64,000 nt of DNA, from contig CM067309.1 in assembly GCA_034231615.1 (NCBI GenBank), positions 35,615,750 through 35,679,749 of the forward strand. The letters are read 5' to 3'. Each line of letters starts with the position of its first letter. Positions within the stretch are counted from its first letter, which is position 1. This DNA is from Meghimatium bilineatum (Eukaryota > Mollusca > Gastropoda > Stylommatophora > Philomycidae). The notes beneath the pieces are model-generated. The model was not told where the DNA came from and searched no databases. It saw only the letters and a list, made by a program, of their open reading frames with translations. The translations under genes and the position numbers were made by a program. Shown piece after piece: positions 23,931 to 35,104 of the stretch.

Positions 23931-24500
23931 TTGGCTGTAGATTTATTTATTGTCCATGTTTCGCAACCTTAGGTCGCCAGTAGAAACACACGTCTACATA
24001 AAAAAAGAATTACATACGAAAATAGACGAATTAGATTTTATTTTGGGTAACCCCCCCCCCTCCACCTCCTCTCCCACTTAATTGAAAACATGACTACATC
24101 CCAGACTATGACAAATTTCGACTTTCTGGCCAATGTTATACTTCGTTAAATTTCGTTTAATTTCGTTATATTTCGTGAATTGCAGTTGAAATCTTCGTGT
24201 CTGCGAACAAGATAAACCAACAAACTCCTATTGACATAGATTGTAATGAATGCGATCCTAACACATTCTATTACAGTCTGGATGCCCAGTGCTCCCTTCA
24301 ACCAACATCGGCCGTATCAACGCCTTCTAGAACACGTCTGTACAAACAGCCACTTAATCGTGGTCGTCCGACAAAACCCGTTTAGTTTAGACACAGTCGC
24401 CCGACAAAAACCATTCAATTATTTTAAAAAGCCAATATCTAACACTTCGATTGACTAATTCCCATAATTCCTCTGTTTGTATGGAGAATGAATCAATCTC
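23931..24500. other. No recognisable gene (intron 1)
   Basis: RTE-like scrap 'ttggctgtagatttatttat' near 23932, a C-run at 24051, otherwise unassigned. Confidence 0.4.
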
Positions 24501-24509
24501 TCGTAGACT

Positions 24510-25244
24510 GATACTATCACGTGTAGAGTTTAGTAGTCGGGGACTATCATGTTAGAGTTTAGTAATCTGGGACAATCATTAGTAGAGTTTAGTAATCTGG
24601 GACAATCATTAGTAGAGTTTAGTAATCGGGGACAATAATTAATATTTTAGTAATCTGGGACTATTATGTTAGATTTTAGTAATCTGGGACAATCATTAGT
24701 AGTTTAGTAATCTGGGACTATCATTAGTAGAGTTTAGTAATCTGGGACTATCATTAGTAGAGTTTAGTAATCTGGGATTATCATGTGTAGAGTTTAGTAA
24801 TCTGGGACTATCATTAGTAGAGTTTAGTAATCTGGGACTATCATTAGTAGAGTTTAGTAATCTGGGATTATCATGTGTAGAGTTTAGTAATCTGAGACTA
24901 ACATGTGTAGATTTTACCAATCTGAGTTTACTAATTTGGAACTATCAAGTATGTAAAACTATCGTGTTAAAGTTTAATAACCTGGTACCATTATGTTTAG
25001 AATTTAGTAACCTGGTACCATCATGTTTAGAGTTTAGTAACCTGGTACCATCATGTTTATAGTTTAGTAACCTGGTACCATCATGTTTAGAGTTTTGTAA
25101 CCTGAGACTATAATGTGTAACATTTAGTAACCCGGGACTATACTGTGTAAAGTTTAGTAACCCGGGACCGTAATGTGTAAAGTTTAGTAACCCGGGACTA
25201 TAATGTGTAAAGTTTAGTAACCCGGGACTGTAATGTGTAAAGTT
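24510..25244. repeat. 30-bp satellite, left half
   Basis: About 24 imperfect units around 'gtttagtaatctgggac'. They drift to 'gtttagtaacccgggac' at the right end, the same variant that resumes at 26942. Confidence 0.93.
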
Positions 25245-26941
25245 TAGTTGTTTTGTTTTTCGTTCGCTCCATTGTAACCATCACGGATATCCGTGCGATT
25301 TCCACCGGGAGCGTAATTACGTTGTGCCACCGTTATGCGCCTTGTAGGCCTAGCACATCCGATTTCGGCATGCCTTGACAATTCGGGTGGGCTACCCTTA
25401 GCCTGTGACAGCCTCTATATCTGTCTCCAGGCACGCGCAGTGGAGACTCTTCGCATAGACGATGTTTTTCTCTCGTATGACTCGAACGAGGTGTTCCACT
25501 GTCTATGAACTTGCCTCGTGTAATTTGACGTGCTGTGCCTGTTCCCATTGGGTACCGAACCGTTTCTCATCCGTGAGCCTGGTTCCTTAAGGGGAAGAAC
25601 TCAACAGAGGAGTTGGACCCTGGCTCTTTCGCCCTCTTAGCCGAGGTGTCATTCACCGACATCGTGTACCCCTTGTCCAAGTTCGAGTCTCACACCACGC
25701 GTTTGAGAGCAAGGCGTTCTCGAGCTGAGCGTCCTTGTCTCAATAGCGCCTGAGCCCATCAGGTACTGAACCCTTTCTCTCTTCAAGTGTATTTCCGGTG
25801 TAGGAAAACTTGACAGTAGAGTTGGTCCAGGGCTAAATCGTTGTCCCTTTTGTGCCTGAGCGAATCGAGTACGGAACCCTTTCTCTCTGCAAGTGTACTT
25901 CCGGTATAGGAAAACTTGACAGTAGAGTTGGGCCAGGACTACCATCGTTGTCCCTTTCTCTCCTAAGCCTATTTGGGTACAGAACCCTTTCTCTTCGCGA
26001 GCATATTTCCGGTTTAGGAAGGCTCGACATTAGAGTTGGGTTAGGTCTTCTTGCTTTACCAAACGCCAGTGGATGGGTCTGGGTCTCTGCCTGTAAGGAA
26101 CTCAGGTAACTAGAAGCCCGTCTCGAGCTGACGGAGCTTGTAGCTCCCCCTTTCCTAGGGACTTTTCACTTTCTATTTACAGTTCGCGCTGCCCTCTAGC
26201 GCTGTTCTGCCCTTTCATTGTTTCATTGTACTCTGTATGAAATATATTTGTCTCTCGCCATGCATCTACCTTTACGTGCATTTTACATTGGCCGCCCCTC
26301 CAATGTTCGGACTGGACTGACTAGCTTCACTGTATGTCGACAGTGTCGCTATATGTGGTGCTGCTTGTGGTGTCGGAGATATTGTCTGTCTTTTGTGCAG
26401 TCAAATCTCTTTCCATCTGCTACCTCCACATTCTCGGACACGATCCCCAAATGATTTGGCCAGAATCAGCACGAGCTGCTGTATTTCTGTTTATAAATAA
26501 CCAAATGGTCAGAGGGTGTCCGACAAAGTGGATGGTGCCGCAGTAACCTAATGAACAAATAGTAACGCAAAATCAGGTAAACAGGTTACTAAAATACTTA
26601 CCTAGCCTATTAATAAAAATATATATTTAAAAAAAAACATACAATAAAACTAAACAGGACAATTCTAAACGTATCGGCTCAAATTGAACCTTTTTCAAGA
26701 GACAAACAACAGAAAACGACAAAATAAAAAACAAAATAGATGTCTATATTTCATCAAGCCCCCGTCTCCATAATAGCCAAATTTATTAATAGGCTAGGTA
26801 AGTATTTTAGTAACCTGTTTACCTGATTTTGCGTTACTATGTATTTCTGTTTCCAGGGTGCACCGCGTGGAGGTACATTTTGGATCTTGGTTATCTGCTA
26901 ACCCTGGGTCCGCCTAGAGCAATGCGTTCCCTTTGCACCCC
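25245..26941. mobile_element. 1.7-kb unclassified segment interrupting the 30-bp satellite
   Basis: The satellite stops at 25244 and resumes in the same variant at 26942. Inside are 3-5 imperfect 85-bp repeats at about 25550-26045 (shared 'gaaccctttctct', 'acttccggtataggaaaac', 'acagtagagttgg'), a GC-richer composition and a 282-bp MITE. No transposase, RT or terminal repeat was recognised for the whole. Confidence 0.55.
26559..26840. mobile_element. MITE, 59-bp perfect terminal inverted repeats
   Basis: 26559-26617 is the exact reverse complement of 26782-26840 (ATAGTAACGCAAAATC...). Flanking TA on both sides would fit a Tc1/mariner-type TSD, but the palindromic ends make this ambiguous. 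Confidence 0.75.
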
Positions 26942-27065
26942 TAAAGTTTAGTAACCCGGGACCGTAATGTGTAAAGTTTAGTAACCCGGGACCGTAATGT
27001 GTAAAGTTTAGTAACCCGGGACTGTAATGTATAGAGTTTAGTAATTTAGAACTATTATGTGTAGT
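26942..27065. repeat. 30-bp satellite, right half
   Basis: Four units of 'gtttagtaacccgggacc' type, continuous in type with 24510-25244. Confidence 0.9.
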
Positions 27066-27069
27066 GTTT

Positions 27070-28380
27070 TTTTTAGCACATGGAAAGTATTGCGCTTGTA
27101 CTTCAAAAGCGACTCCAACTACTTGCCGAACGTGTCCTACCAGAGTCACAATGTGGTTTCAGAGCCAAAAGATTCATTACCGACATGATCTTTACTCGTC
27201 GTCAACAACAGGAAAAGTGGTAACTCGTTATGGCTTTTGTGGATCTAACTAAGGCTTTTGACACTGTTAGCAGACCAGTTCTATATAAAATTCTAAAATT
27301 CAAGAAGGAAGCCAGAGGATAAATTAAAAATTATTGAGTCTAACGGGAATTGAACCAGTCCGTTCAACGGCACCAAATCGCACCAAAATGGATCTAACTA
27401 AGGCTTTTGACACTGTTAGCAGACCACTTCTATATAAAATTCTAAAATTGACTTGTTATCCACAGAAACTACTAGACATGATTACTTCCTTTCATGAAGA
27501 CATGCGTACAAACGTATCGTTCGAGGGCAATACATTTGATAGCTGTGCAGTAAAGACTAGAGTAAATCAGGTGTGCGTTTTAGCCCCCACCTTTTTCGGA
27601 ATCTTCTTAGCACCGCGTCTGGAACATGCTCTTGCAGATGCATCAGGTGAGATTTACATCCGCACCCGCTACAATGGATCGCTGTACAAGGGAAGACGAA
27701 AACAAAAATACTCATTCGAGAACTTCTCTTCACCGATGATGCTGCACTAGTGGCACACAGTGAGTCCATCTTGCAGTCCCAAATTGACACAGTGAGTCCA
27801 TCTTGCAGTCCCAAATTGACAACAAGGTAAAGCCTGCGAGCTGCTCTCTATGACAATAAGTATCGCAAAAAAAACAAACACTGGTAATGAGCCAAAGATC
27901 TACACTACCAACATATATCACCTTAAACCACCGAAGACGGCTGTGTCGGGCCACTGGCGCAAATAAAATGGCGACACAACGTATTTCCATTCTCTGGACT
28001 ACATCCTACTGGAAATCTAATGAAACCATTGTTCTATTACAAGAGTTTCAGCGGGAGTTTGAGAACGAACGCTGAAGAAGAAGAAATGTCAGGACAAAAT
28101 TATGAACATGAAAATGTTATGCTACAATCAGCTACCATCTGCAGTGGAAACCCAATAGATTCAGTTTGCGTTGGCTGGGTCAGGTCCGCAAAAATGCTAA
28201 ACTGTCGCATCCCAAACCAAGTACTATTCGGAGACTTGATGAAGACCAGCGAGCCGTTGTTAGAAAAATGCTAAGGTATAAAGACATCTGTAAATCCTCA
28301 ACGAAAGTCTTCTTCATAAACCGCAAAATATGGAAAAAATAATGGCTACAATGACCCCAAGTATAAAATATCGTCTACAA
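27070..28380 (+). mobile_element. Non-LTR RT fragment with 60-bp duplication, a nested SINE2 and a possible C-terminus
   Basis: Reading across frameshifts: LQLLAERVLPESQCGFRAKRF..DMIFTRRQQQEK, then DLTKAFDTVSR (27241), CVLAPTFFGIF near 27575, and a decayed ELLFTDDAAL near 27720-27750. A 60-bp block (27241-27300) is repeated at 27390-27449 around an 89-bp insert. At 28100-28340 RLRWLGQVRKNAKLSHPKPS may be the LINE C-terminus. Confidence 0.7.
27929..28084 (+). mobile_element. SINE2 copy
   Basis: 'ccgaagacggctgtgtcggg' to 'gaacgctgaagaagaagaa'. It lies inside LINE-derived sequence. Confidence 0.85.
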
Positions 28381-28383
28381 TAC

Positions 28384-28665
28384 AATAATGACAATCCTTG
28401 TTCACATCATGCAGTTGGGGGGCAATTGTTGGGGACTGTGAACTGATTACTGGCAGAATAATGACAATTCTAGTTCACATCATACAGTTGGAGGCAGTTG
28501 TTGGCGCTGTGAACTAATGGGTGGAAGAATAATGACAATCCTTGTTCACACCATACAGTTGGTGGCAGTATTTGGGGCTGTGAACTGATGGGTGGAAGAG
28601 TAATGACAATCCTTGTTCACATCATGCAGTTGGTGGCAGTTGTTGGCGCTGTTAACTCATGACTG
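28384..28665. repeat. About 75-bp repeat, 4 units
   Basis: Units share 'aatgacaatccttgttcaca' and 'cagttgttggggctgtgaac'. A poly-G tract is at 28783-28801. Confidence 0.9.
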
Positions 28666-29000
28666 GTAGTATAAATACGAATCAAATTTCCACTAACCAG
28701 GACCAGCTTTCTCTCGTCCAATGCATAGTCCCCGGTTATCTGACTAGTCTGTGCTGGCCACAAAGAGAAACGGAAAATTTGTGGGGGGGGGGGGGGGGGG
28801 GAGGGGGAGTAGAGGGGAGGAGGTAATTATGTGTTAAGAACTACTATTCCCCTGACGAATGAGTTCCCCTATTTTATTTGTGTTGAAGTCTACACGGGAA
28901 TCGCAACTGATGTGAAATTAGTGCCTACCTTTGCGATTGTTTCCCTTGGCTATATTTATCAGTTTATGTTTATCATTTATTAGTTTAAATATAAATATAT

Positions 29001-29066
29001 TTAGGGTTAGGGTTAGGATTAGTTATGTAAAACCTAACTAACCCTAACTTCTAACTCTAACCCTAA
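29001..29066. repeat. Inverted interstitial telomere-like repeats
   Basis: TTAGGGTTAGGGTTAGG at the left faces CTAACCCTAA-type units ending CTAACCCTAA at 29066. Confidence 0.85.
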
Positions 29067-29119
29067 AAAATGAATATTCAAATTCATTATTGGTTAATTA
29101 TTGATATAATATTTAGATT

Positions 29120-29346
29120 CATCATCATCAGGTGCCATGCAGGCTGGCGTAGGCGGTCATGGCTCTCCACAGCTCTGTGTCCACAGTATCATGTATCAAA
29201 GTCGTTGTTCTTTCCTTGCCGTGCCAGGTTGTCAAACTGTCTAATATTTTCTCACGTTGTCGCCCTCTGTCTCAGTTGTCGCCCTGTTGCCTTCAATTTT
29301 GCCTGTTGTGACTATTTTCTCTAAACCTGCCTGTCTCATGCCTGTC
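29120..29346 (-). mobile_element. RTE-C LINE 3' end, antisense, 227 bp, perfect TSD
   Basis: 'catcatcatcaggtgccatg' then the reverse of the C-terminal block. Flanked by perfect 12-bp AATATTTAGATT (29108-29119 and 29347-29358). Confidence 0.85.
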
Positions 29347-29358
29347 AATATTTAGATT

Positions 29359-29884
29359 AATTAACCATAAAATACGTAGGTAGGCACTAACTGCAAACAA
29401 GAACCCAGGAATGCAGCAATAAGATTATGGCAAGCATACTCAATGTACGTGCCGATGTGTGTGTGTGCACTAATGATAAACCAGTCTGCGGATGTCTGAT
29501 CAGGATGTGTAAATACTGTAAGACTGCTATTTGTCTTTAAAAAATGTTTGAAATCCACTGAAACGAGAATTAGATTATTTGTACATTCCTACAAATACTG
29601 AAATTCAACACCCCACCCCTCCGAATTCCAGATTAATAAAATAAATCGGGTTATTTTTGTATAATCTCGCACTATCTGTCACCCTGGAGCGCCAGAAAAC
29701 TATCATTCATTGCAAATTATGATTCCGATATCACTTATAACAAAAAAAACCAACATTCATAATCGCAAGATCAAAAACTGTAGCGGGCAACGTATAATCC
29801 ATAGTTACCACTAAATATTTTTTTAAAATCCCAAGTCTCGAATATATATATATATATATAAAGGGACATATTATTTCTGGAACG
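29359..29884. other. No recognisable gene (intron 1)
   Basis: AT-rich; short (AT)n at about 29843-29860. Confidence 0.5.
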
Positions 29885-30020
29885 TTATCTTTGTCGTGGA
29901 TACTCTGAACACTTCTCTGTCACGGGTAAGCAGGCCTGCATTGGCCAGAGACATGTTCATATGTTCTTCGATGTCGTTATTCCATCGTCTTCTTGGTCGT
30001 CGACTTCCTCTCTTTTCTGG
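29885..30020 (-). mobile_element. RTE-D-like LINE scrap, antisense
   Basis: Minus-strand RGSRRPRRRWNNDIEEHMNMSLANAG matches the C-terminus of family D. Confidence 0.6.
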
Positions 30021-30049
30021 CTATTTGCCCTTCACTGGAACCTTTCACT

Positions 30050-30340
30050 ACCATCATCATCAATTGCCGTCTCCGTAGTGAAGGTTGGCTGCAACAGACC
30101 TCCAACATCCCCTGTCGCTTGTCTTGGTGGTGCAATCTACTAGACCTGTCCATCTTGTGATGCTACTCTTCCACTTGTATCTCTGCCTACGTCTTTTTCT
30201 CTTCCCTTTGACTTTACCCTATAGTAAGATCTTCAATAAGGTGTCATGTCTTTTAATGTGTTCAAAATATTTTATTTGCTTGATCTTTATTTCTCTCAGT
30301 AATTCTTTCTTCATATTAAGTTTCACTACTATCATTTCTC
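30050..30340 (-). mobile_element. RTE-A LINE 3' end, antisense
   Basis: 'catcatcatcaattgccgtc' tail, then the reverse of the family-A block; minus-strand KKELLREIKIKQIKYFEHIKRHDTLL is readable. Confidence 0.8.
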
Positions 30341-30344
30341 TGTA

Positions 30345-30955
30345 CCAACTGGCTAAGGAAAGTGCTGCCGAAGACCAACTGGCTAAGGAAGGTGCTGCCG
30401 AAGACCAACCAGATATACCAATCACCTACCATCAGAAAAAACAGATGATCAAGTCAATAAGAAAGCCACAAACGCCAACACAAGATGACTATCACATTAT
30501 GAACAGATCAGAACAAGTTATAATTCTACGCCTCAGAACAGGACACAACCGACTCCGCAAATGGAGATGCGGTTAGTCAAATACGGAAAAACGCGTGTTC
30601 AATAGTTGCTAGGCGATTTGGTGCCGTTGAACGGACTGGTTCAATTCCCGTTAGTCTCAAGAATTTTTAAAAATTGTCCTCTGGCTTCCTACTTATATGT
30701 ACTTGCAGTCACATGTATACAAAGTTCAAGATTGGCAACACGGCCATGTGTACATGTGGACAGGCAGCACAGACTGCCAAACATATACTTCAAGAGTGTT
30801 CTGAGCATGAAACGCTGAGGAAGACATATTGTCCAGAGGAAAGAACACCGGAATCTGGGACACTGTATGAACTACAAAAGACAGTGAGTTTTATTCAGGA
30901 GACAGAATTACAGATATAGACATGTTTCAAATGAACGAAAGAAGAAGAAGAATAT
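30345..30955 (+). mobile_element. LINE with RNase-H-like C-terminus, split by a tRNA-like module
   Basis: 30345-30572 encodes ...EQVIILRLRTGHNRLRK. The module at 30560-30690 interrupts it. 30715-30920 continues FKIGNTAMCTCGQAAQTAKHILQECSEHETLRK and ends ...TVSFIQETELQI. The 3' end is 'aatgaacgaaagaagaagaa'. A second copy is at 51541-51795. The RLRTGHNRL ... C.CG ... H.L..C arrangement is the usual tail behind RNase H in such LINEs. Confidence 0.75.
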
Positions 30956-30990
30956 CTCTGTAAGTGTCCACAATACTGTAACTTCCTTCT

Positions 30991-31890
30991 TATGATGGTA
31001 TTTAGAAGCTACCCTTCTCTTATGATGGTATTTAGAAGCTACCCTTCTCTTATGATGATATTTAGAAGCTACCCTTCTCTTATGATGGTATTTAGAAGCT
31101 ACCCTTCTCTTATGATGGTATTTAAAAGCTACCCTTCTCTTATGATGGTATTTAGAAGCTACCCTTCTCTTATGATGGTATTTAGAAGCTACCCTTGTCT
31201 TATGATGGTATTTAGAAGCTACCCTTCTCTTATGATGGTATTTAGAAGCTACCCTTCTCTTATGATGGTATTTAGAAGCTACCCTTCTCTTATGATGGTA
31301 TTTAGAAGCTACCCTTCTCTTATGATGGTATTTAGAAGCTACCCTTCTCTTATGATGGTATTTAGAAGCTACCCTTCTCTTATGATGGTATTTAGAAGCT
31401 ACCCTTCTCTTATGATGGTATTTAGAAGCTACCCTTCTCTTATGATGGTATTTAGAAGCTACCCTTCTCTTATGATGGTATTTAGAAGCTACCCTTCTCT
31501 TATGATGGTATTTAGAAGCTACCCTTCTCTTATGATGGTATTTAGAAGCTACCCTTCTCTTATGATGGTATTTAGAAGCTACCCTTCTCTTATGATGGTA
31601 TTTAGAAGCTACCCTTCTCTTATGATGGTATTTAGAAGCTACCCTTCTCTTATGATGGTATTTAGAAGCTACCCTTCTCTTATGATGGTATATAGAAGCT
31701 ACCCTTCTCTTATGATGGTATTTAGAAGCTACCCTTCTCTTATGATGGTATTTAGAAGCTACCCTTCTCTTATGATGGTATTTAGAAGCTACCCTTCTCT
31801 TATGATGGTATTTAGAAGCTACCCTTCTCTTATGATGGTATTTAGAAGCTACCCTTCTCTTATGATGGTATTTAGAAGCTACCCTTCATT
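30991..31890. repeat. 30-bp minisatellite, 30 near-identical units
   Basis: Unit begins 'tatgatggtatttagaagct'. Exactly 30 units fit in 900 bp with only about four substitutions (for example at units 3, 5 and 7 and near 31691). The resulting MMVFRSYPSL repeat frame is an artefact of a period divisible by three. Confidence 0.98.
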
Positions 31891-32012
31891 TAGTTTCAGT
31901 AATTTCATAATTTCAATGTCCTTATTCTTCTCTGTCCTTGATATTCGTAGGATCTTTCGATAGCACTTCATTTCAAATAAATTTATTCTTCTGAATATTC
32001 CGTAGATTATAT
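31891..32012 (-). mobile_element. RTE-like LINE scrap, antisense
   Basis: Minus-strand FEMKCYRKILRISRTEKNKD is the conserved RTE C-terminal motif. Confidence 0.65.
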
Positions 32013-32785
32013 ACTTAATAATTATACGAGATATATAAATGAAGTAAACAACACAGTTATACAATTTGTTGATTGTCAAGAAGGATTCAGATAAAAATTT
32101 CAGTGAAAAGTGAGAATTGTTACTATTGTTGAATGTCCTGCTATGTATTATGTAACTTTTAGAACGTCACCAATTATTGAAATTCTAGAACCATCGAAGA
32201 AGAAAATTGAAAATAAGCGAGGGAAAGTAACTCAAAACAAAAATACAAAACACAAAATAGTCAACTGGACTTATTACGAGACAATTAGCTATATAATTTA
32301 ATAATGAATATAGTTTTTAAGAAATTGGACCTTAAATCTCCTGGTTTTTTTAAAATAAAATAACCCAAGTTCCCTAGGTGTGATAGAAAAAGTCGGGATC
32401 TGGGGAGAAAAGCCCAGGAATGGAAACGCTGGTATACACACATGAACGAATAAAACCGTAAACATCCCTACATTGTTGATCTTAAGATGATTGAGATGTC
32501 TATATAGACGCCAATATAATGCAACTCTATACAGATTCCCCTGGAGATTCCATAACTGGGAAGACATTATAACAAATGCTATGTATATGCATAGAATAAA
32601 AATGTGTGGCCCGACGAAGTGTCTTTGATTGGCAGCGGGGTAATCAATCTGGACATTAGCCAAATTATTGAAAACGATGAAATGTCAAAGTTCGCTTTAT
32701 ATGACTACTGGTGTTAAATAACGACGTTTATTTGAAGTTTCGGTGCCATTTTGGCAGGGATGAAACGGCGGGAGTAGAGATGAGC
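32013..32785. other. No recognisable gene (intron 1)
   Basis: A minus-strand frame of 121 codons at 32298-32663 has no recognisable domain. Confidence 0.4.
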
Positions 32786-32792
32786 GGACACA

Positions 32793-33008
32793 GGGTTGCC
32801 AAATTCCGGAAATTATTAGTTTTGTAACTAGTAACATTTCCGGTAAAATATGGCCAGAAATGACAAAACTCATAACTTTTAATGCGTTTTCAAATTGGCA
32901 AATAACATTAACAAAATTAAAATCATAAATTTTTATTGCCAGTCGCACCTAAAAATGGCAAAATTTGTGAAGTTTTACAATAAAATGTTAATATTCTGGC
33001 AACATTGA
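32793..33008. mobile_element. Possible MITE with GTTGCCA ends
   Basis: 'gggttgccaaattccgg' at the left and 'attctggcaacat' at the right are imperfect inverted ends of an AT-rich 215-bp segment. No TSD is clear. Confidence 0.3.
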
Positions 33009-33029
33009 GCTGAGACTTGTCTTACTCTA

Positions 33030-33148
33030 TAGAATTGATATATTTATATGATATATACAGAAATATCACTATCTCCATCGATAAGAAACACCTTAAGCAG
33101 GTAAATGAGCTTACTTACTTAGGAAGCATTATATCGAGTGTAGGGAAA
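33030..33148 (+). mobile_element. RTE-like LINE scrap
   Basis: Encodes NITISIDKKHLKQVNELTYLGSIISSVG, the 'YLGSxIxxDG' region of RTE-like RTs. Confidence 0.6.
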
Positions 33149-33700
33149 AAATAGTTACACTTTCAATCAACATAGTTACACTTTCAGTCAATACAGTTAC
33201 ACTTTCAATCAATACAGTTACACTTTCAGTCAACATAGTTACACTTTCAGTCAACATAGTTACACTTTCAATCAATACAGTTACATTTTCAATCAATACA
33301 GTTACATTTTCAATCAATACAGTTACACTTTCAATCAACACAGTTACACTTTCAGTCAACATAGTTACACTTTCAATCAACACAGTTACACTTTCAATCA
33401 TCAAAGTTACACTTTCAATCATCAAAGTTACACTTTCAATCAACACAGTTACACTTTCAATCAACATAGTTACACTTTCAATCAACATAGTTACACTTTC
33501 AATCAACACAGTTACACTTTCAATCAACAAAGTTAGACTGTCAATCAACACAGTTACACTTTCAATCAACATAGTTACACTTTCAATCAACACAGTTACA
33601 CTTTCAATCAACACAGTTACACTTTCAATCAACAAAGTTACACTGTCAATCAACATAGTTACATTTTCAATCAACATAGTTACACTGTCAATCAAGATTG
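33149..33700. repeat. 21-bp minisatellite, about 26 units
   Basis: Unit 'agttacactttcaatcaaca' plus one base. The minus-strand repeat frame (LIESVTV) is an artefact. Confidence 0.97.
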
Positions 33701-33744
33701 CGTTTTGGAACTTTGCTTATTTAAGACGTGTTGTGTCTTAGTAA

Positions 33745-34342
33745 TTGAAAACTAATATTGGATTTCCAGGAGCTCTGAAATTTGAAAACTAATATTGGAT
33801 TTCCAGGAGCTCTGAAATTTGAAAACTAATATTGTATTTCCAGGAGCTCTGAAATTTGAAAACTAATATTGGATTTCCAAGAGCTCTGAAATTTGAAAAC
33901 TAATATTGGATTTCCAGAAGCTCTGAAATTTGAAAACTAATATTGGATTTCCAGGAGCTCTGAAATTTGAAAACTAATATTGGATTTCCAGGAGCTCTGA
34001 AATTTGAAAACTAATATTGGATTTCCAGGAGCTCTGAAATTTGAAAACTAATATTGGATTTCCAGGAGCTCTGAAATTTGAAAACTAATATTGGATTTCC
34101 AGGAGCTCTGAAATTTGAAAACTAATATTGGATTTCCAGGAGCTCTGAAATTTGAAAACTAATATTGGATTTCCAGGAGCTCTGAAATTTGAAAACTAAT
34201 ATTGGATTTCCAGGAGCTCTGAAATTTGAAAACTAATATTGGATTTCCAGGAGCTCTGAAATTTGAAAACTAATATTGGATTTCCAGGAGCTCTGAAATT
34301 TGAAAACTAATATTGGATTTCCAGGAGCTCTGAAATTTGCTG
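33745..34342. repeat. 37-bp minisatellite, 16 units
   Basis: Units share 'gaaaactaatattggatttc' and 'caggagctctgaaattt', almost all identical. Confidence 0.97.
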
Positions 34343-34620
34343 TGGTTCCCTCTGTTCTCTAGATAACCTAAGCAAGTGATTATAGTGCGTATTGGTTAAG
34401 CCAAGCCTAATGCAATCACATATTCACACAATGACACACTCATACAATCGCATGACCATACACTCACAGAGTCGCATAAGCATACAATCACACAATCGTA
34501 TGATCAACACAACCACACACTCACAAAAGTATATACTCACACAGAAAAACATAAACACACGCATGTCTACAAACAATTAATTCTTTTCACGTTTTGTAAT
34601 AAAATGCAATTCATTTTCAG
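34343..34620. other. Intron 1 end; CA-rich degenerate repeats and splice acceptor
   Basis: Degenerate 'cacacaatcgcat' repeats at 34410-34560, then acceptor 'attcattttcag' ending at 34620. Confidence 0.6.
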
Positions 34621-34803
34621 CTCTAAGAGTCGTTGCTCTTCTTGGGTCCTATTGGTCATTACCGGTGGTCACGTGGGCACCTGTATTCAGAAAAGTCATT
34701 GGTCAGAGCTCATATGGTGACGTTATTTCAACTTTTGGAGCCTTTGAAGACTTTTCGCAGTCAGCATTGGTGGTAATGAAGCATCTAAAATGGCGTCACG
34801 TTG
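34621..34803 (+). CDS. Receptor guanylate cyclase-like gene, exon 2
   Basis: 61 codons in phase 1/1. Reads LRVVALLGSYWSLPVVTWAPVF ... YGDVISTFGAFEDFSQSALVVMKHLKWRHV. This follows the GPPC motif in ANF-receptor domains: the vAxLxxYWxLPvvsw stretch, then the helix leading to 'WxhVAl'. It joins exon 3 to give KWRHV-A-LILEEDG. The donor is G|GTAAGTT at 34804. The last 28 bases of the exon and the first 8 of the intron form the first unit of an eight-fold tandem repeat, so seven further copies of this donor lie downstream. Confidence 0.82.
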
Positions 34804-35063
34804 GTAAGTTAATAAAGCATCTAAAATGGAGTCACGTTGGTAAGTTAATGAATCATCTAAAATGGAGTCACGTTGGTAAGTTAATGAAGCATCTAAAATG
34901 ACGTCACGTTGGTAAGTTAATGAAGCATCTAAAATGGAGTCACGTTGGTAAGTTAATGAATCATCTAAAATGGAGTCACGTAGGTAAGTTAATGAATCAT
35001 TTAAAATGGAGTCACATAGGTAAGTTAATGAATCATTTAAAATGGAGTCACGTTGGTAAGTTC
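34776..35063 (+). repeat. 36-bp x8 array duplicating the exon 2 / intron 2 splice junction
   Basis: Each unit is 12 codons (MKHLKWxHVGKL) and contains the donor GGTAAGTTA. Units start at 34776, 34812, 34848, 34884, 34920, 34956, 34992 and 35028. Unit 4 has TGA in place of TGG; all the other units stay in frame. Confidence 0.95.
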
Positions 35064-35104
35064 ATTGATTGTCTTGGAGATTATAATTTTGTTTTAGATT
35101 TAGG

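Noticed and set aside
30992-31963. A 323-residue repeat protein (MMVFRSYPSL)n
   Set aside because: Period 30 is divisible by three and the unit lacks a stop; no splice or promoter context.
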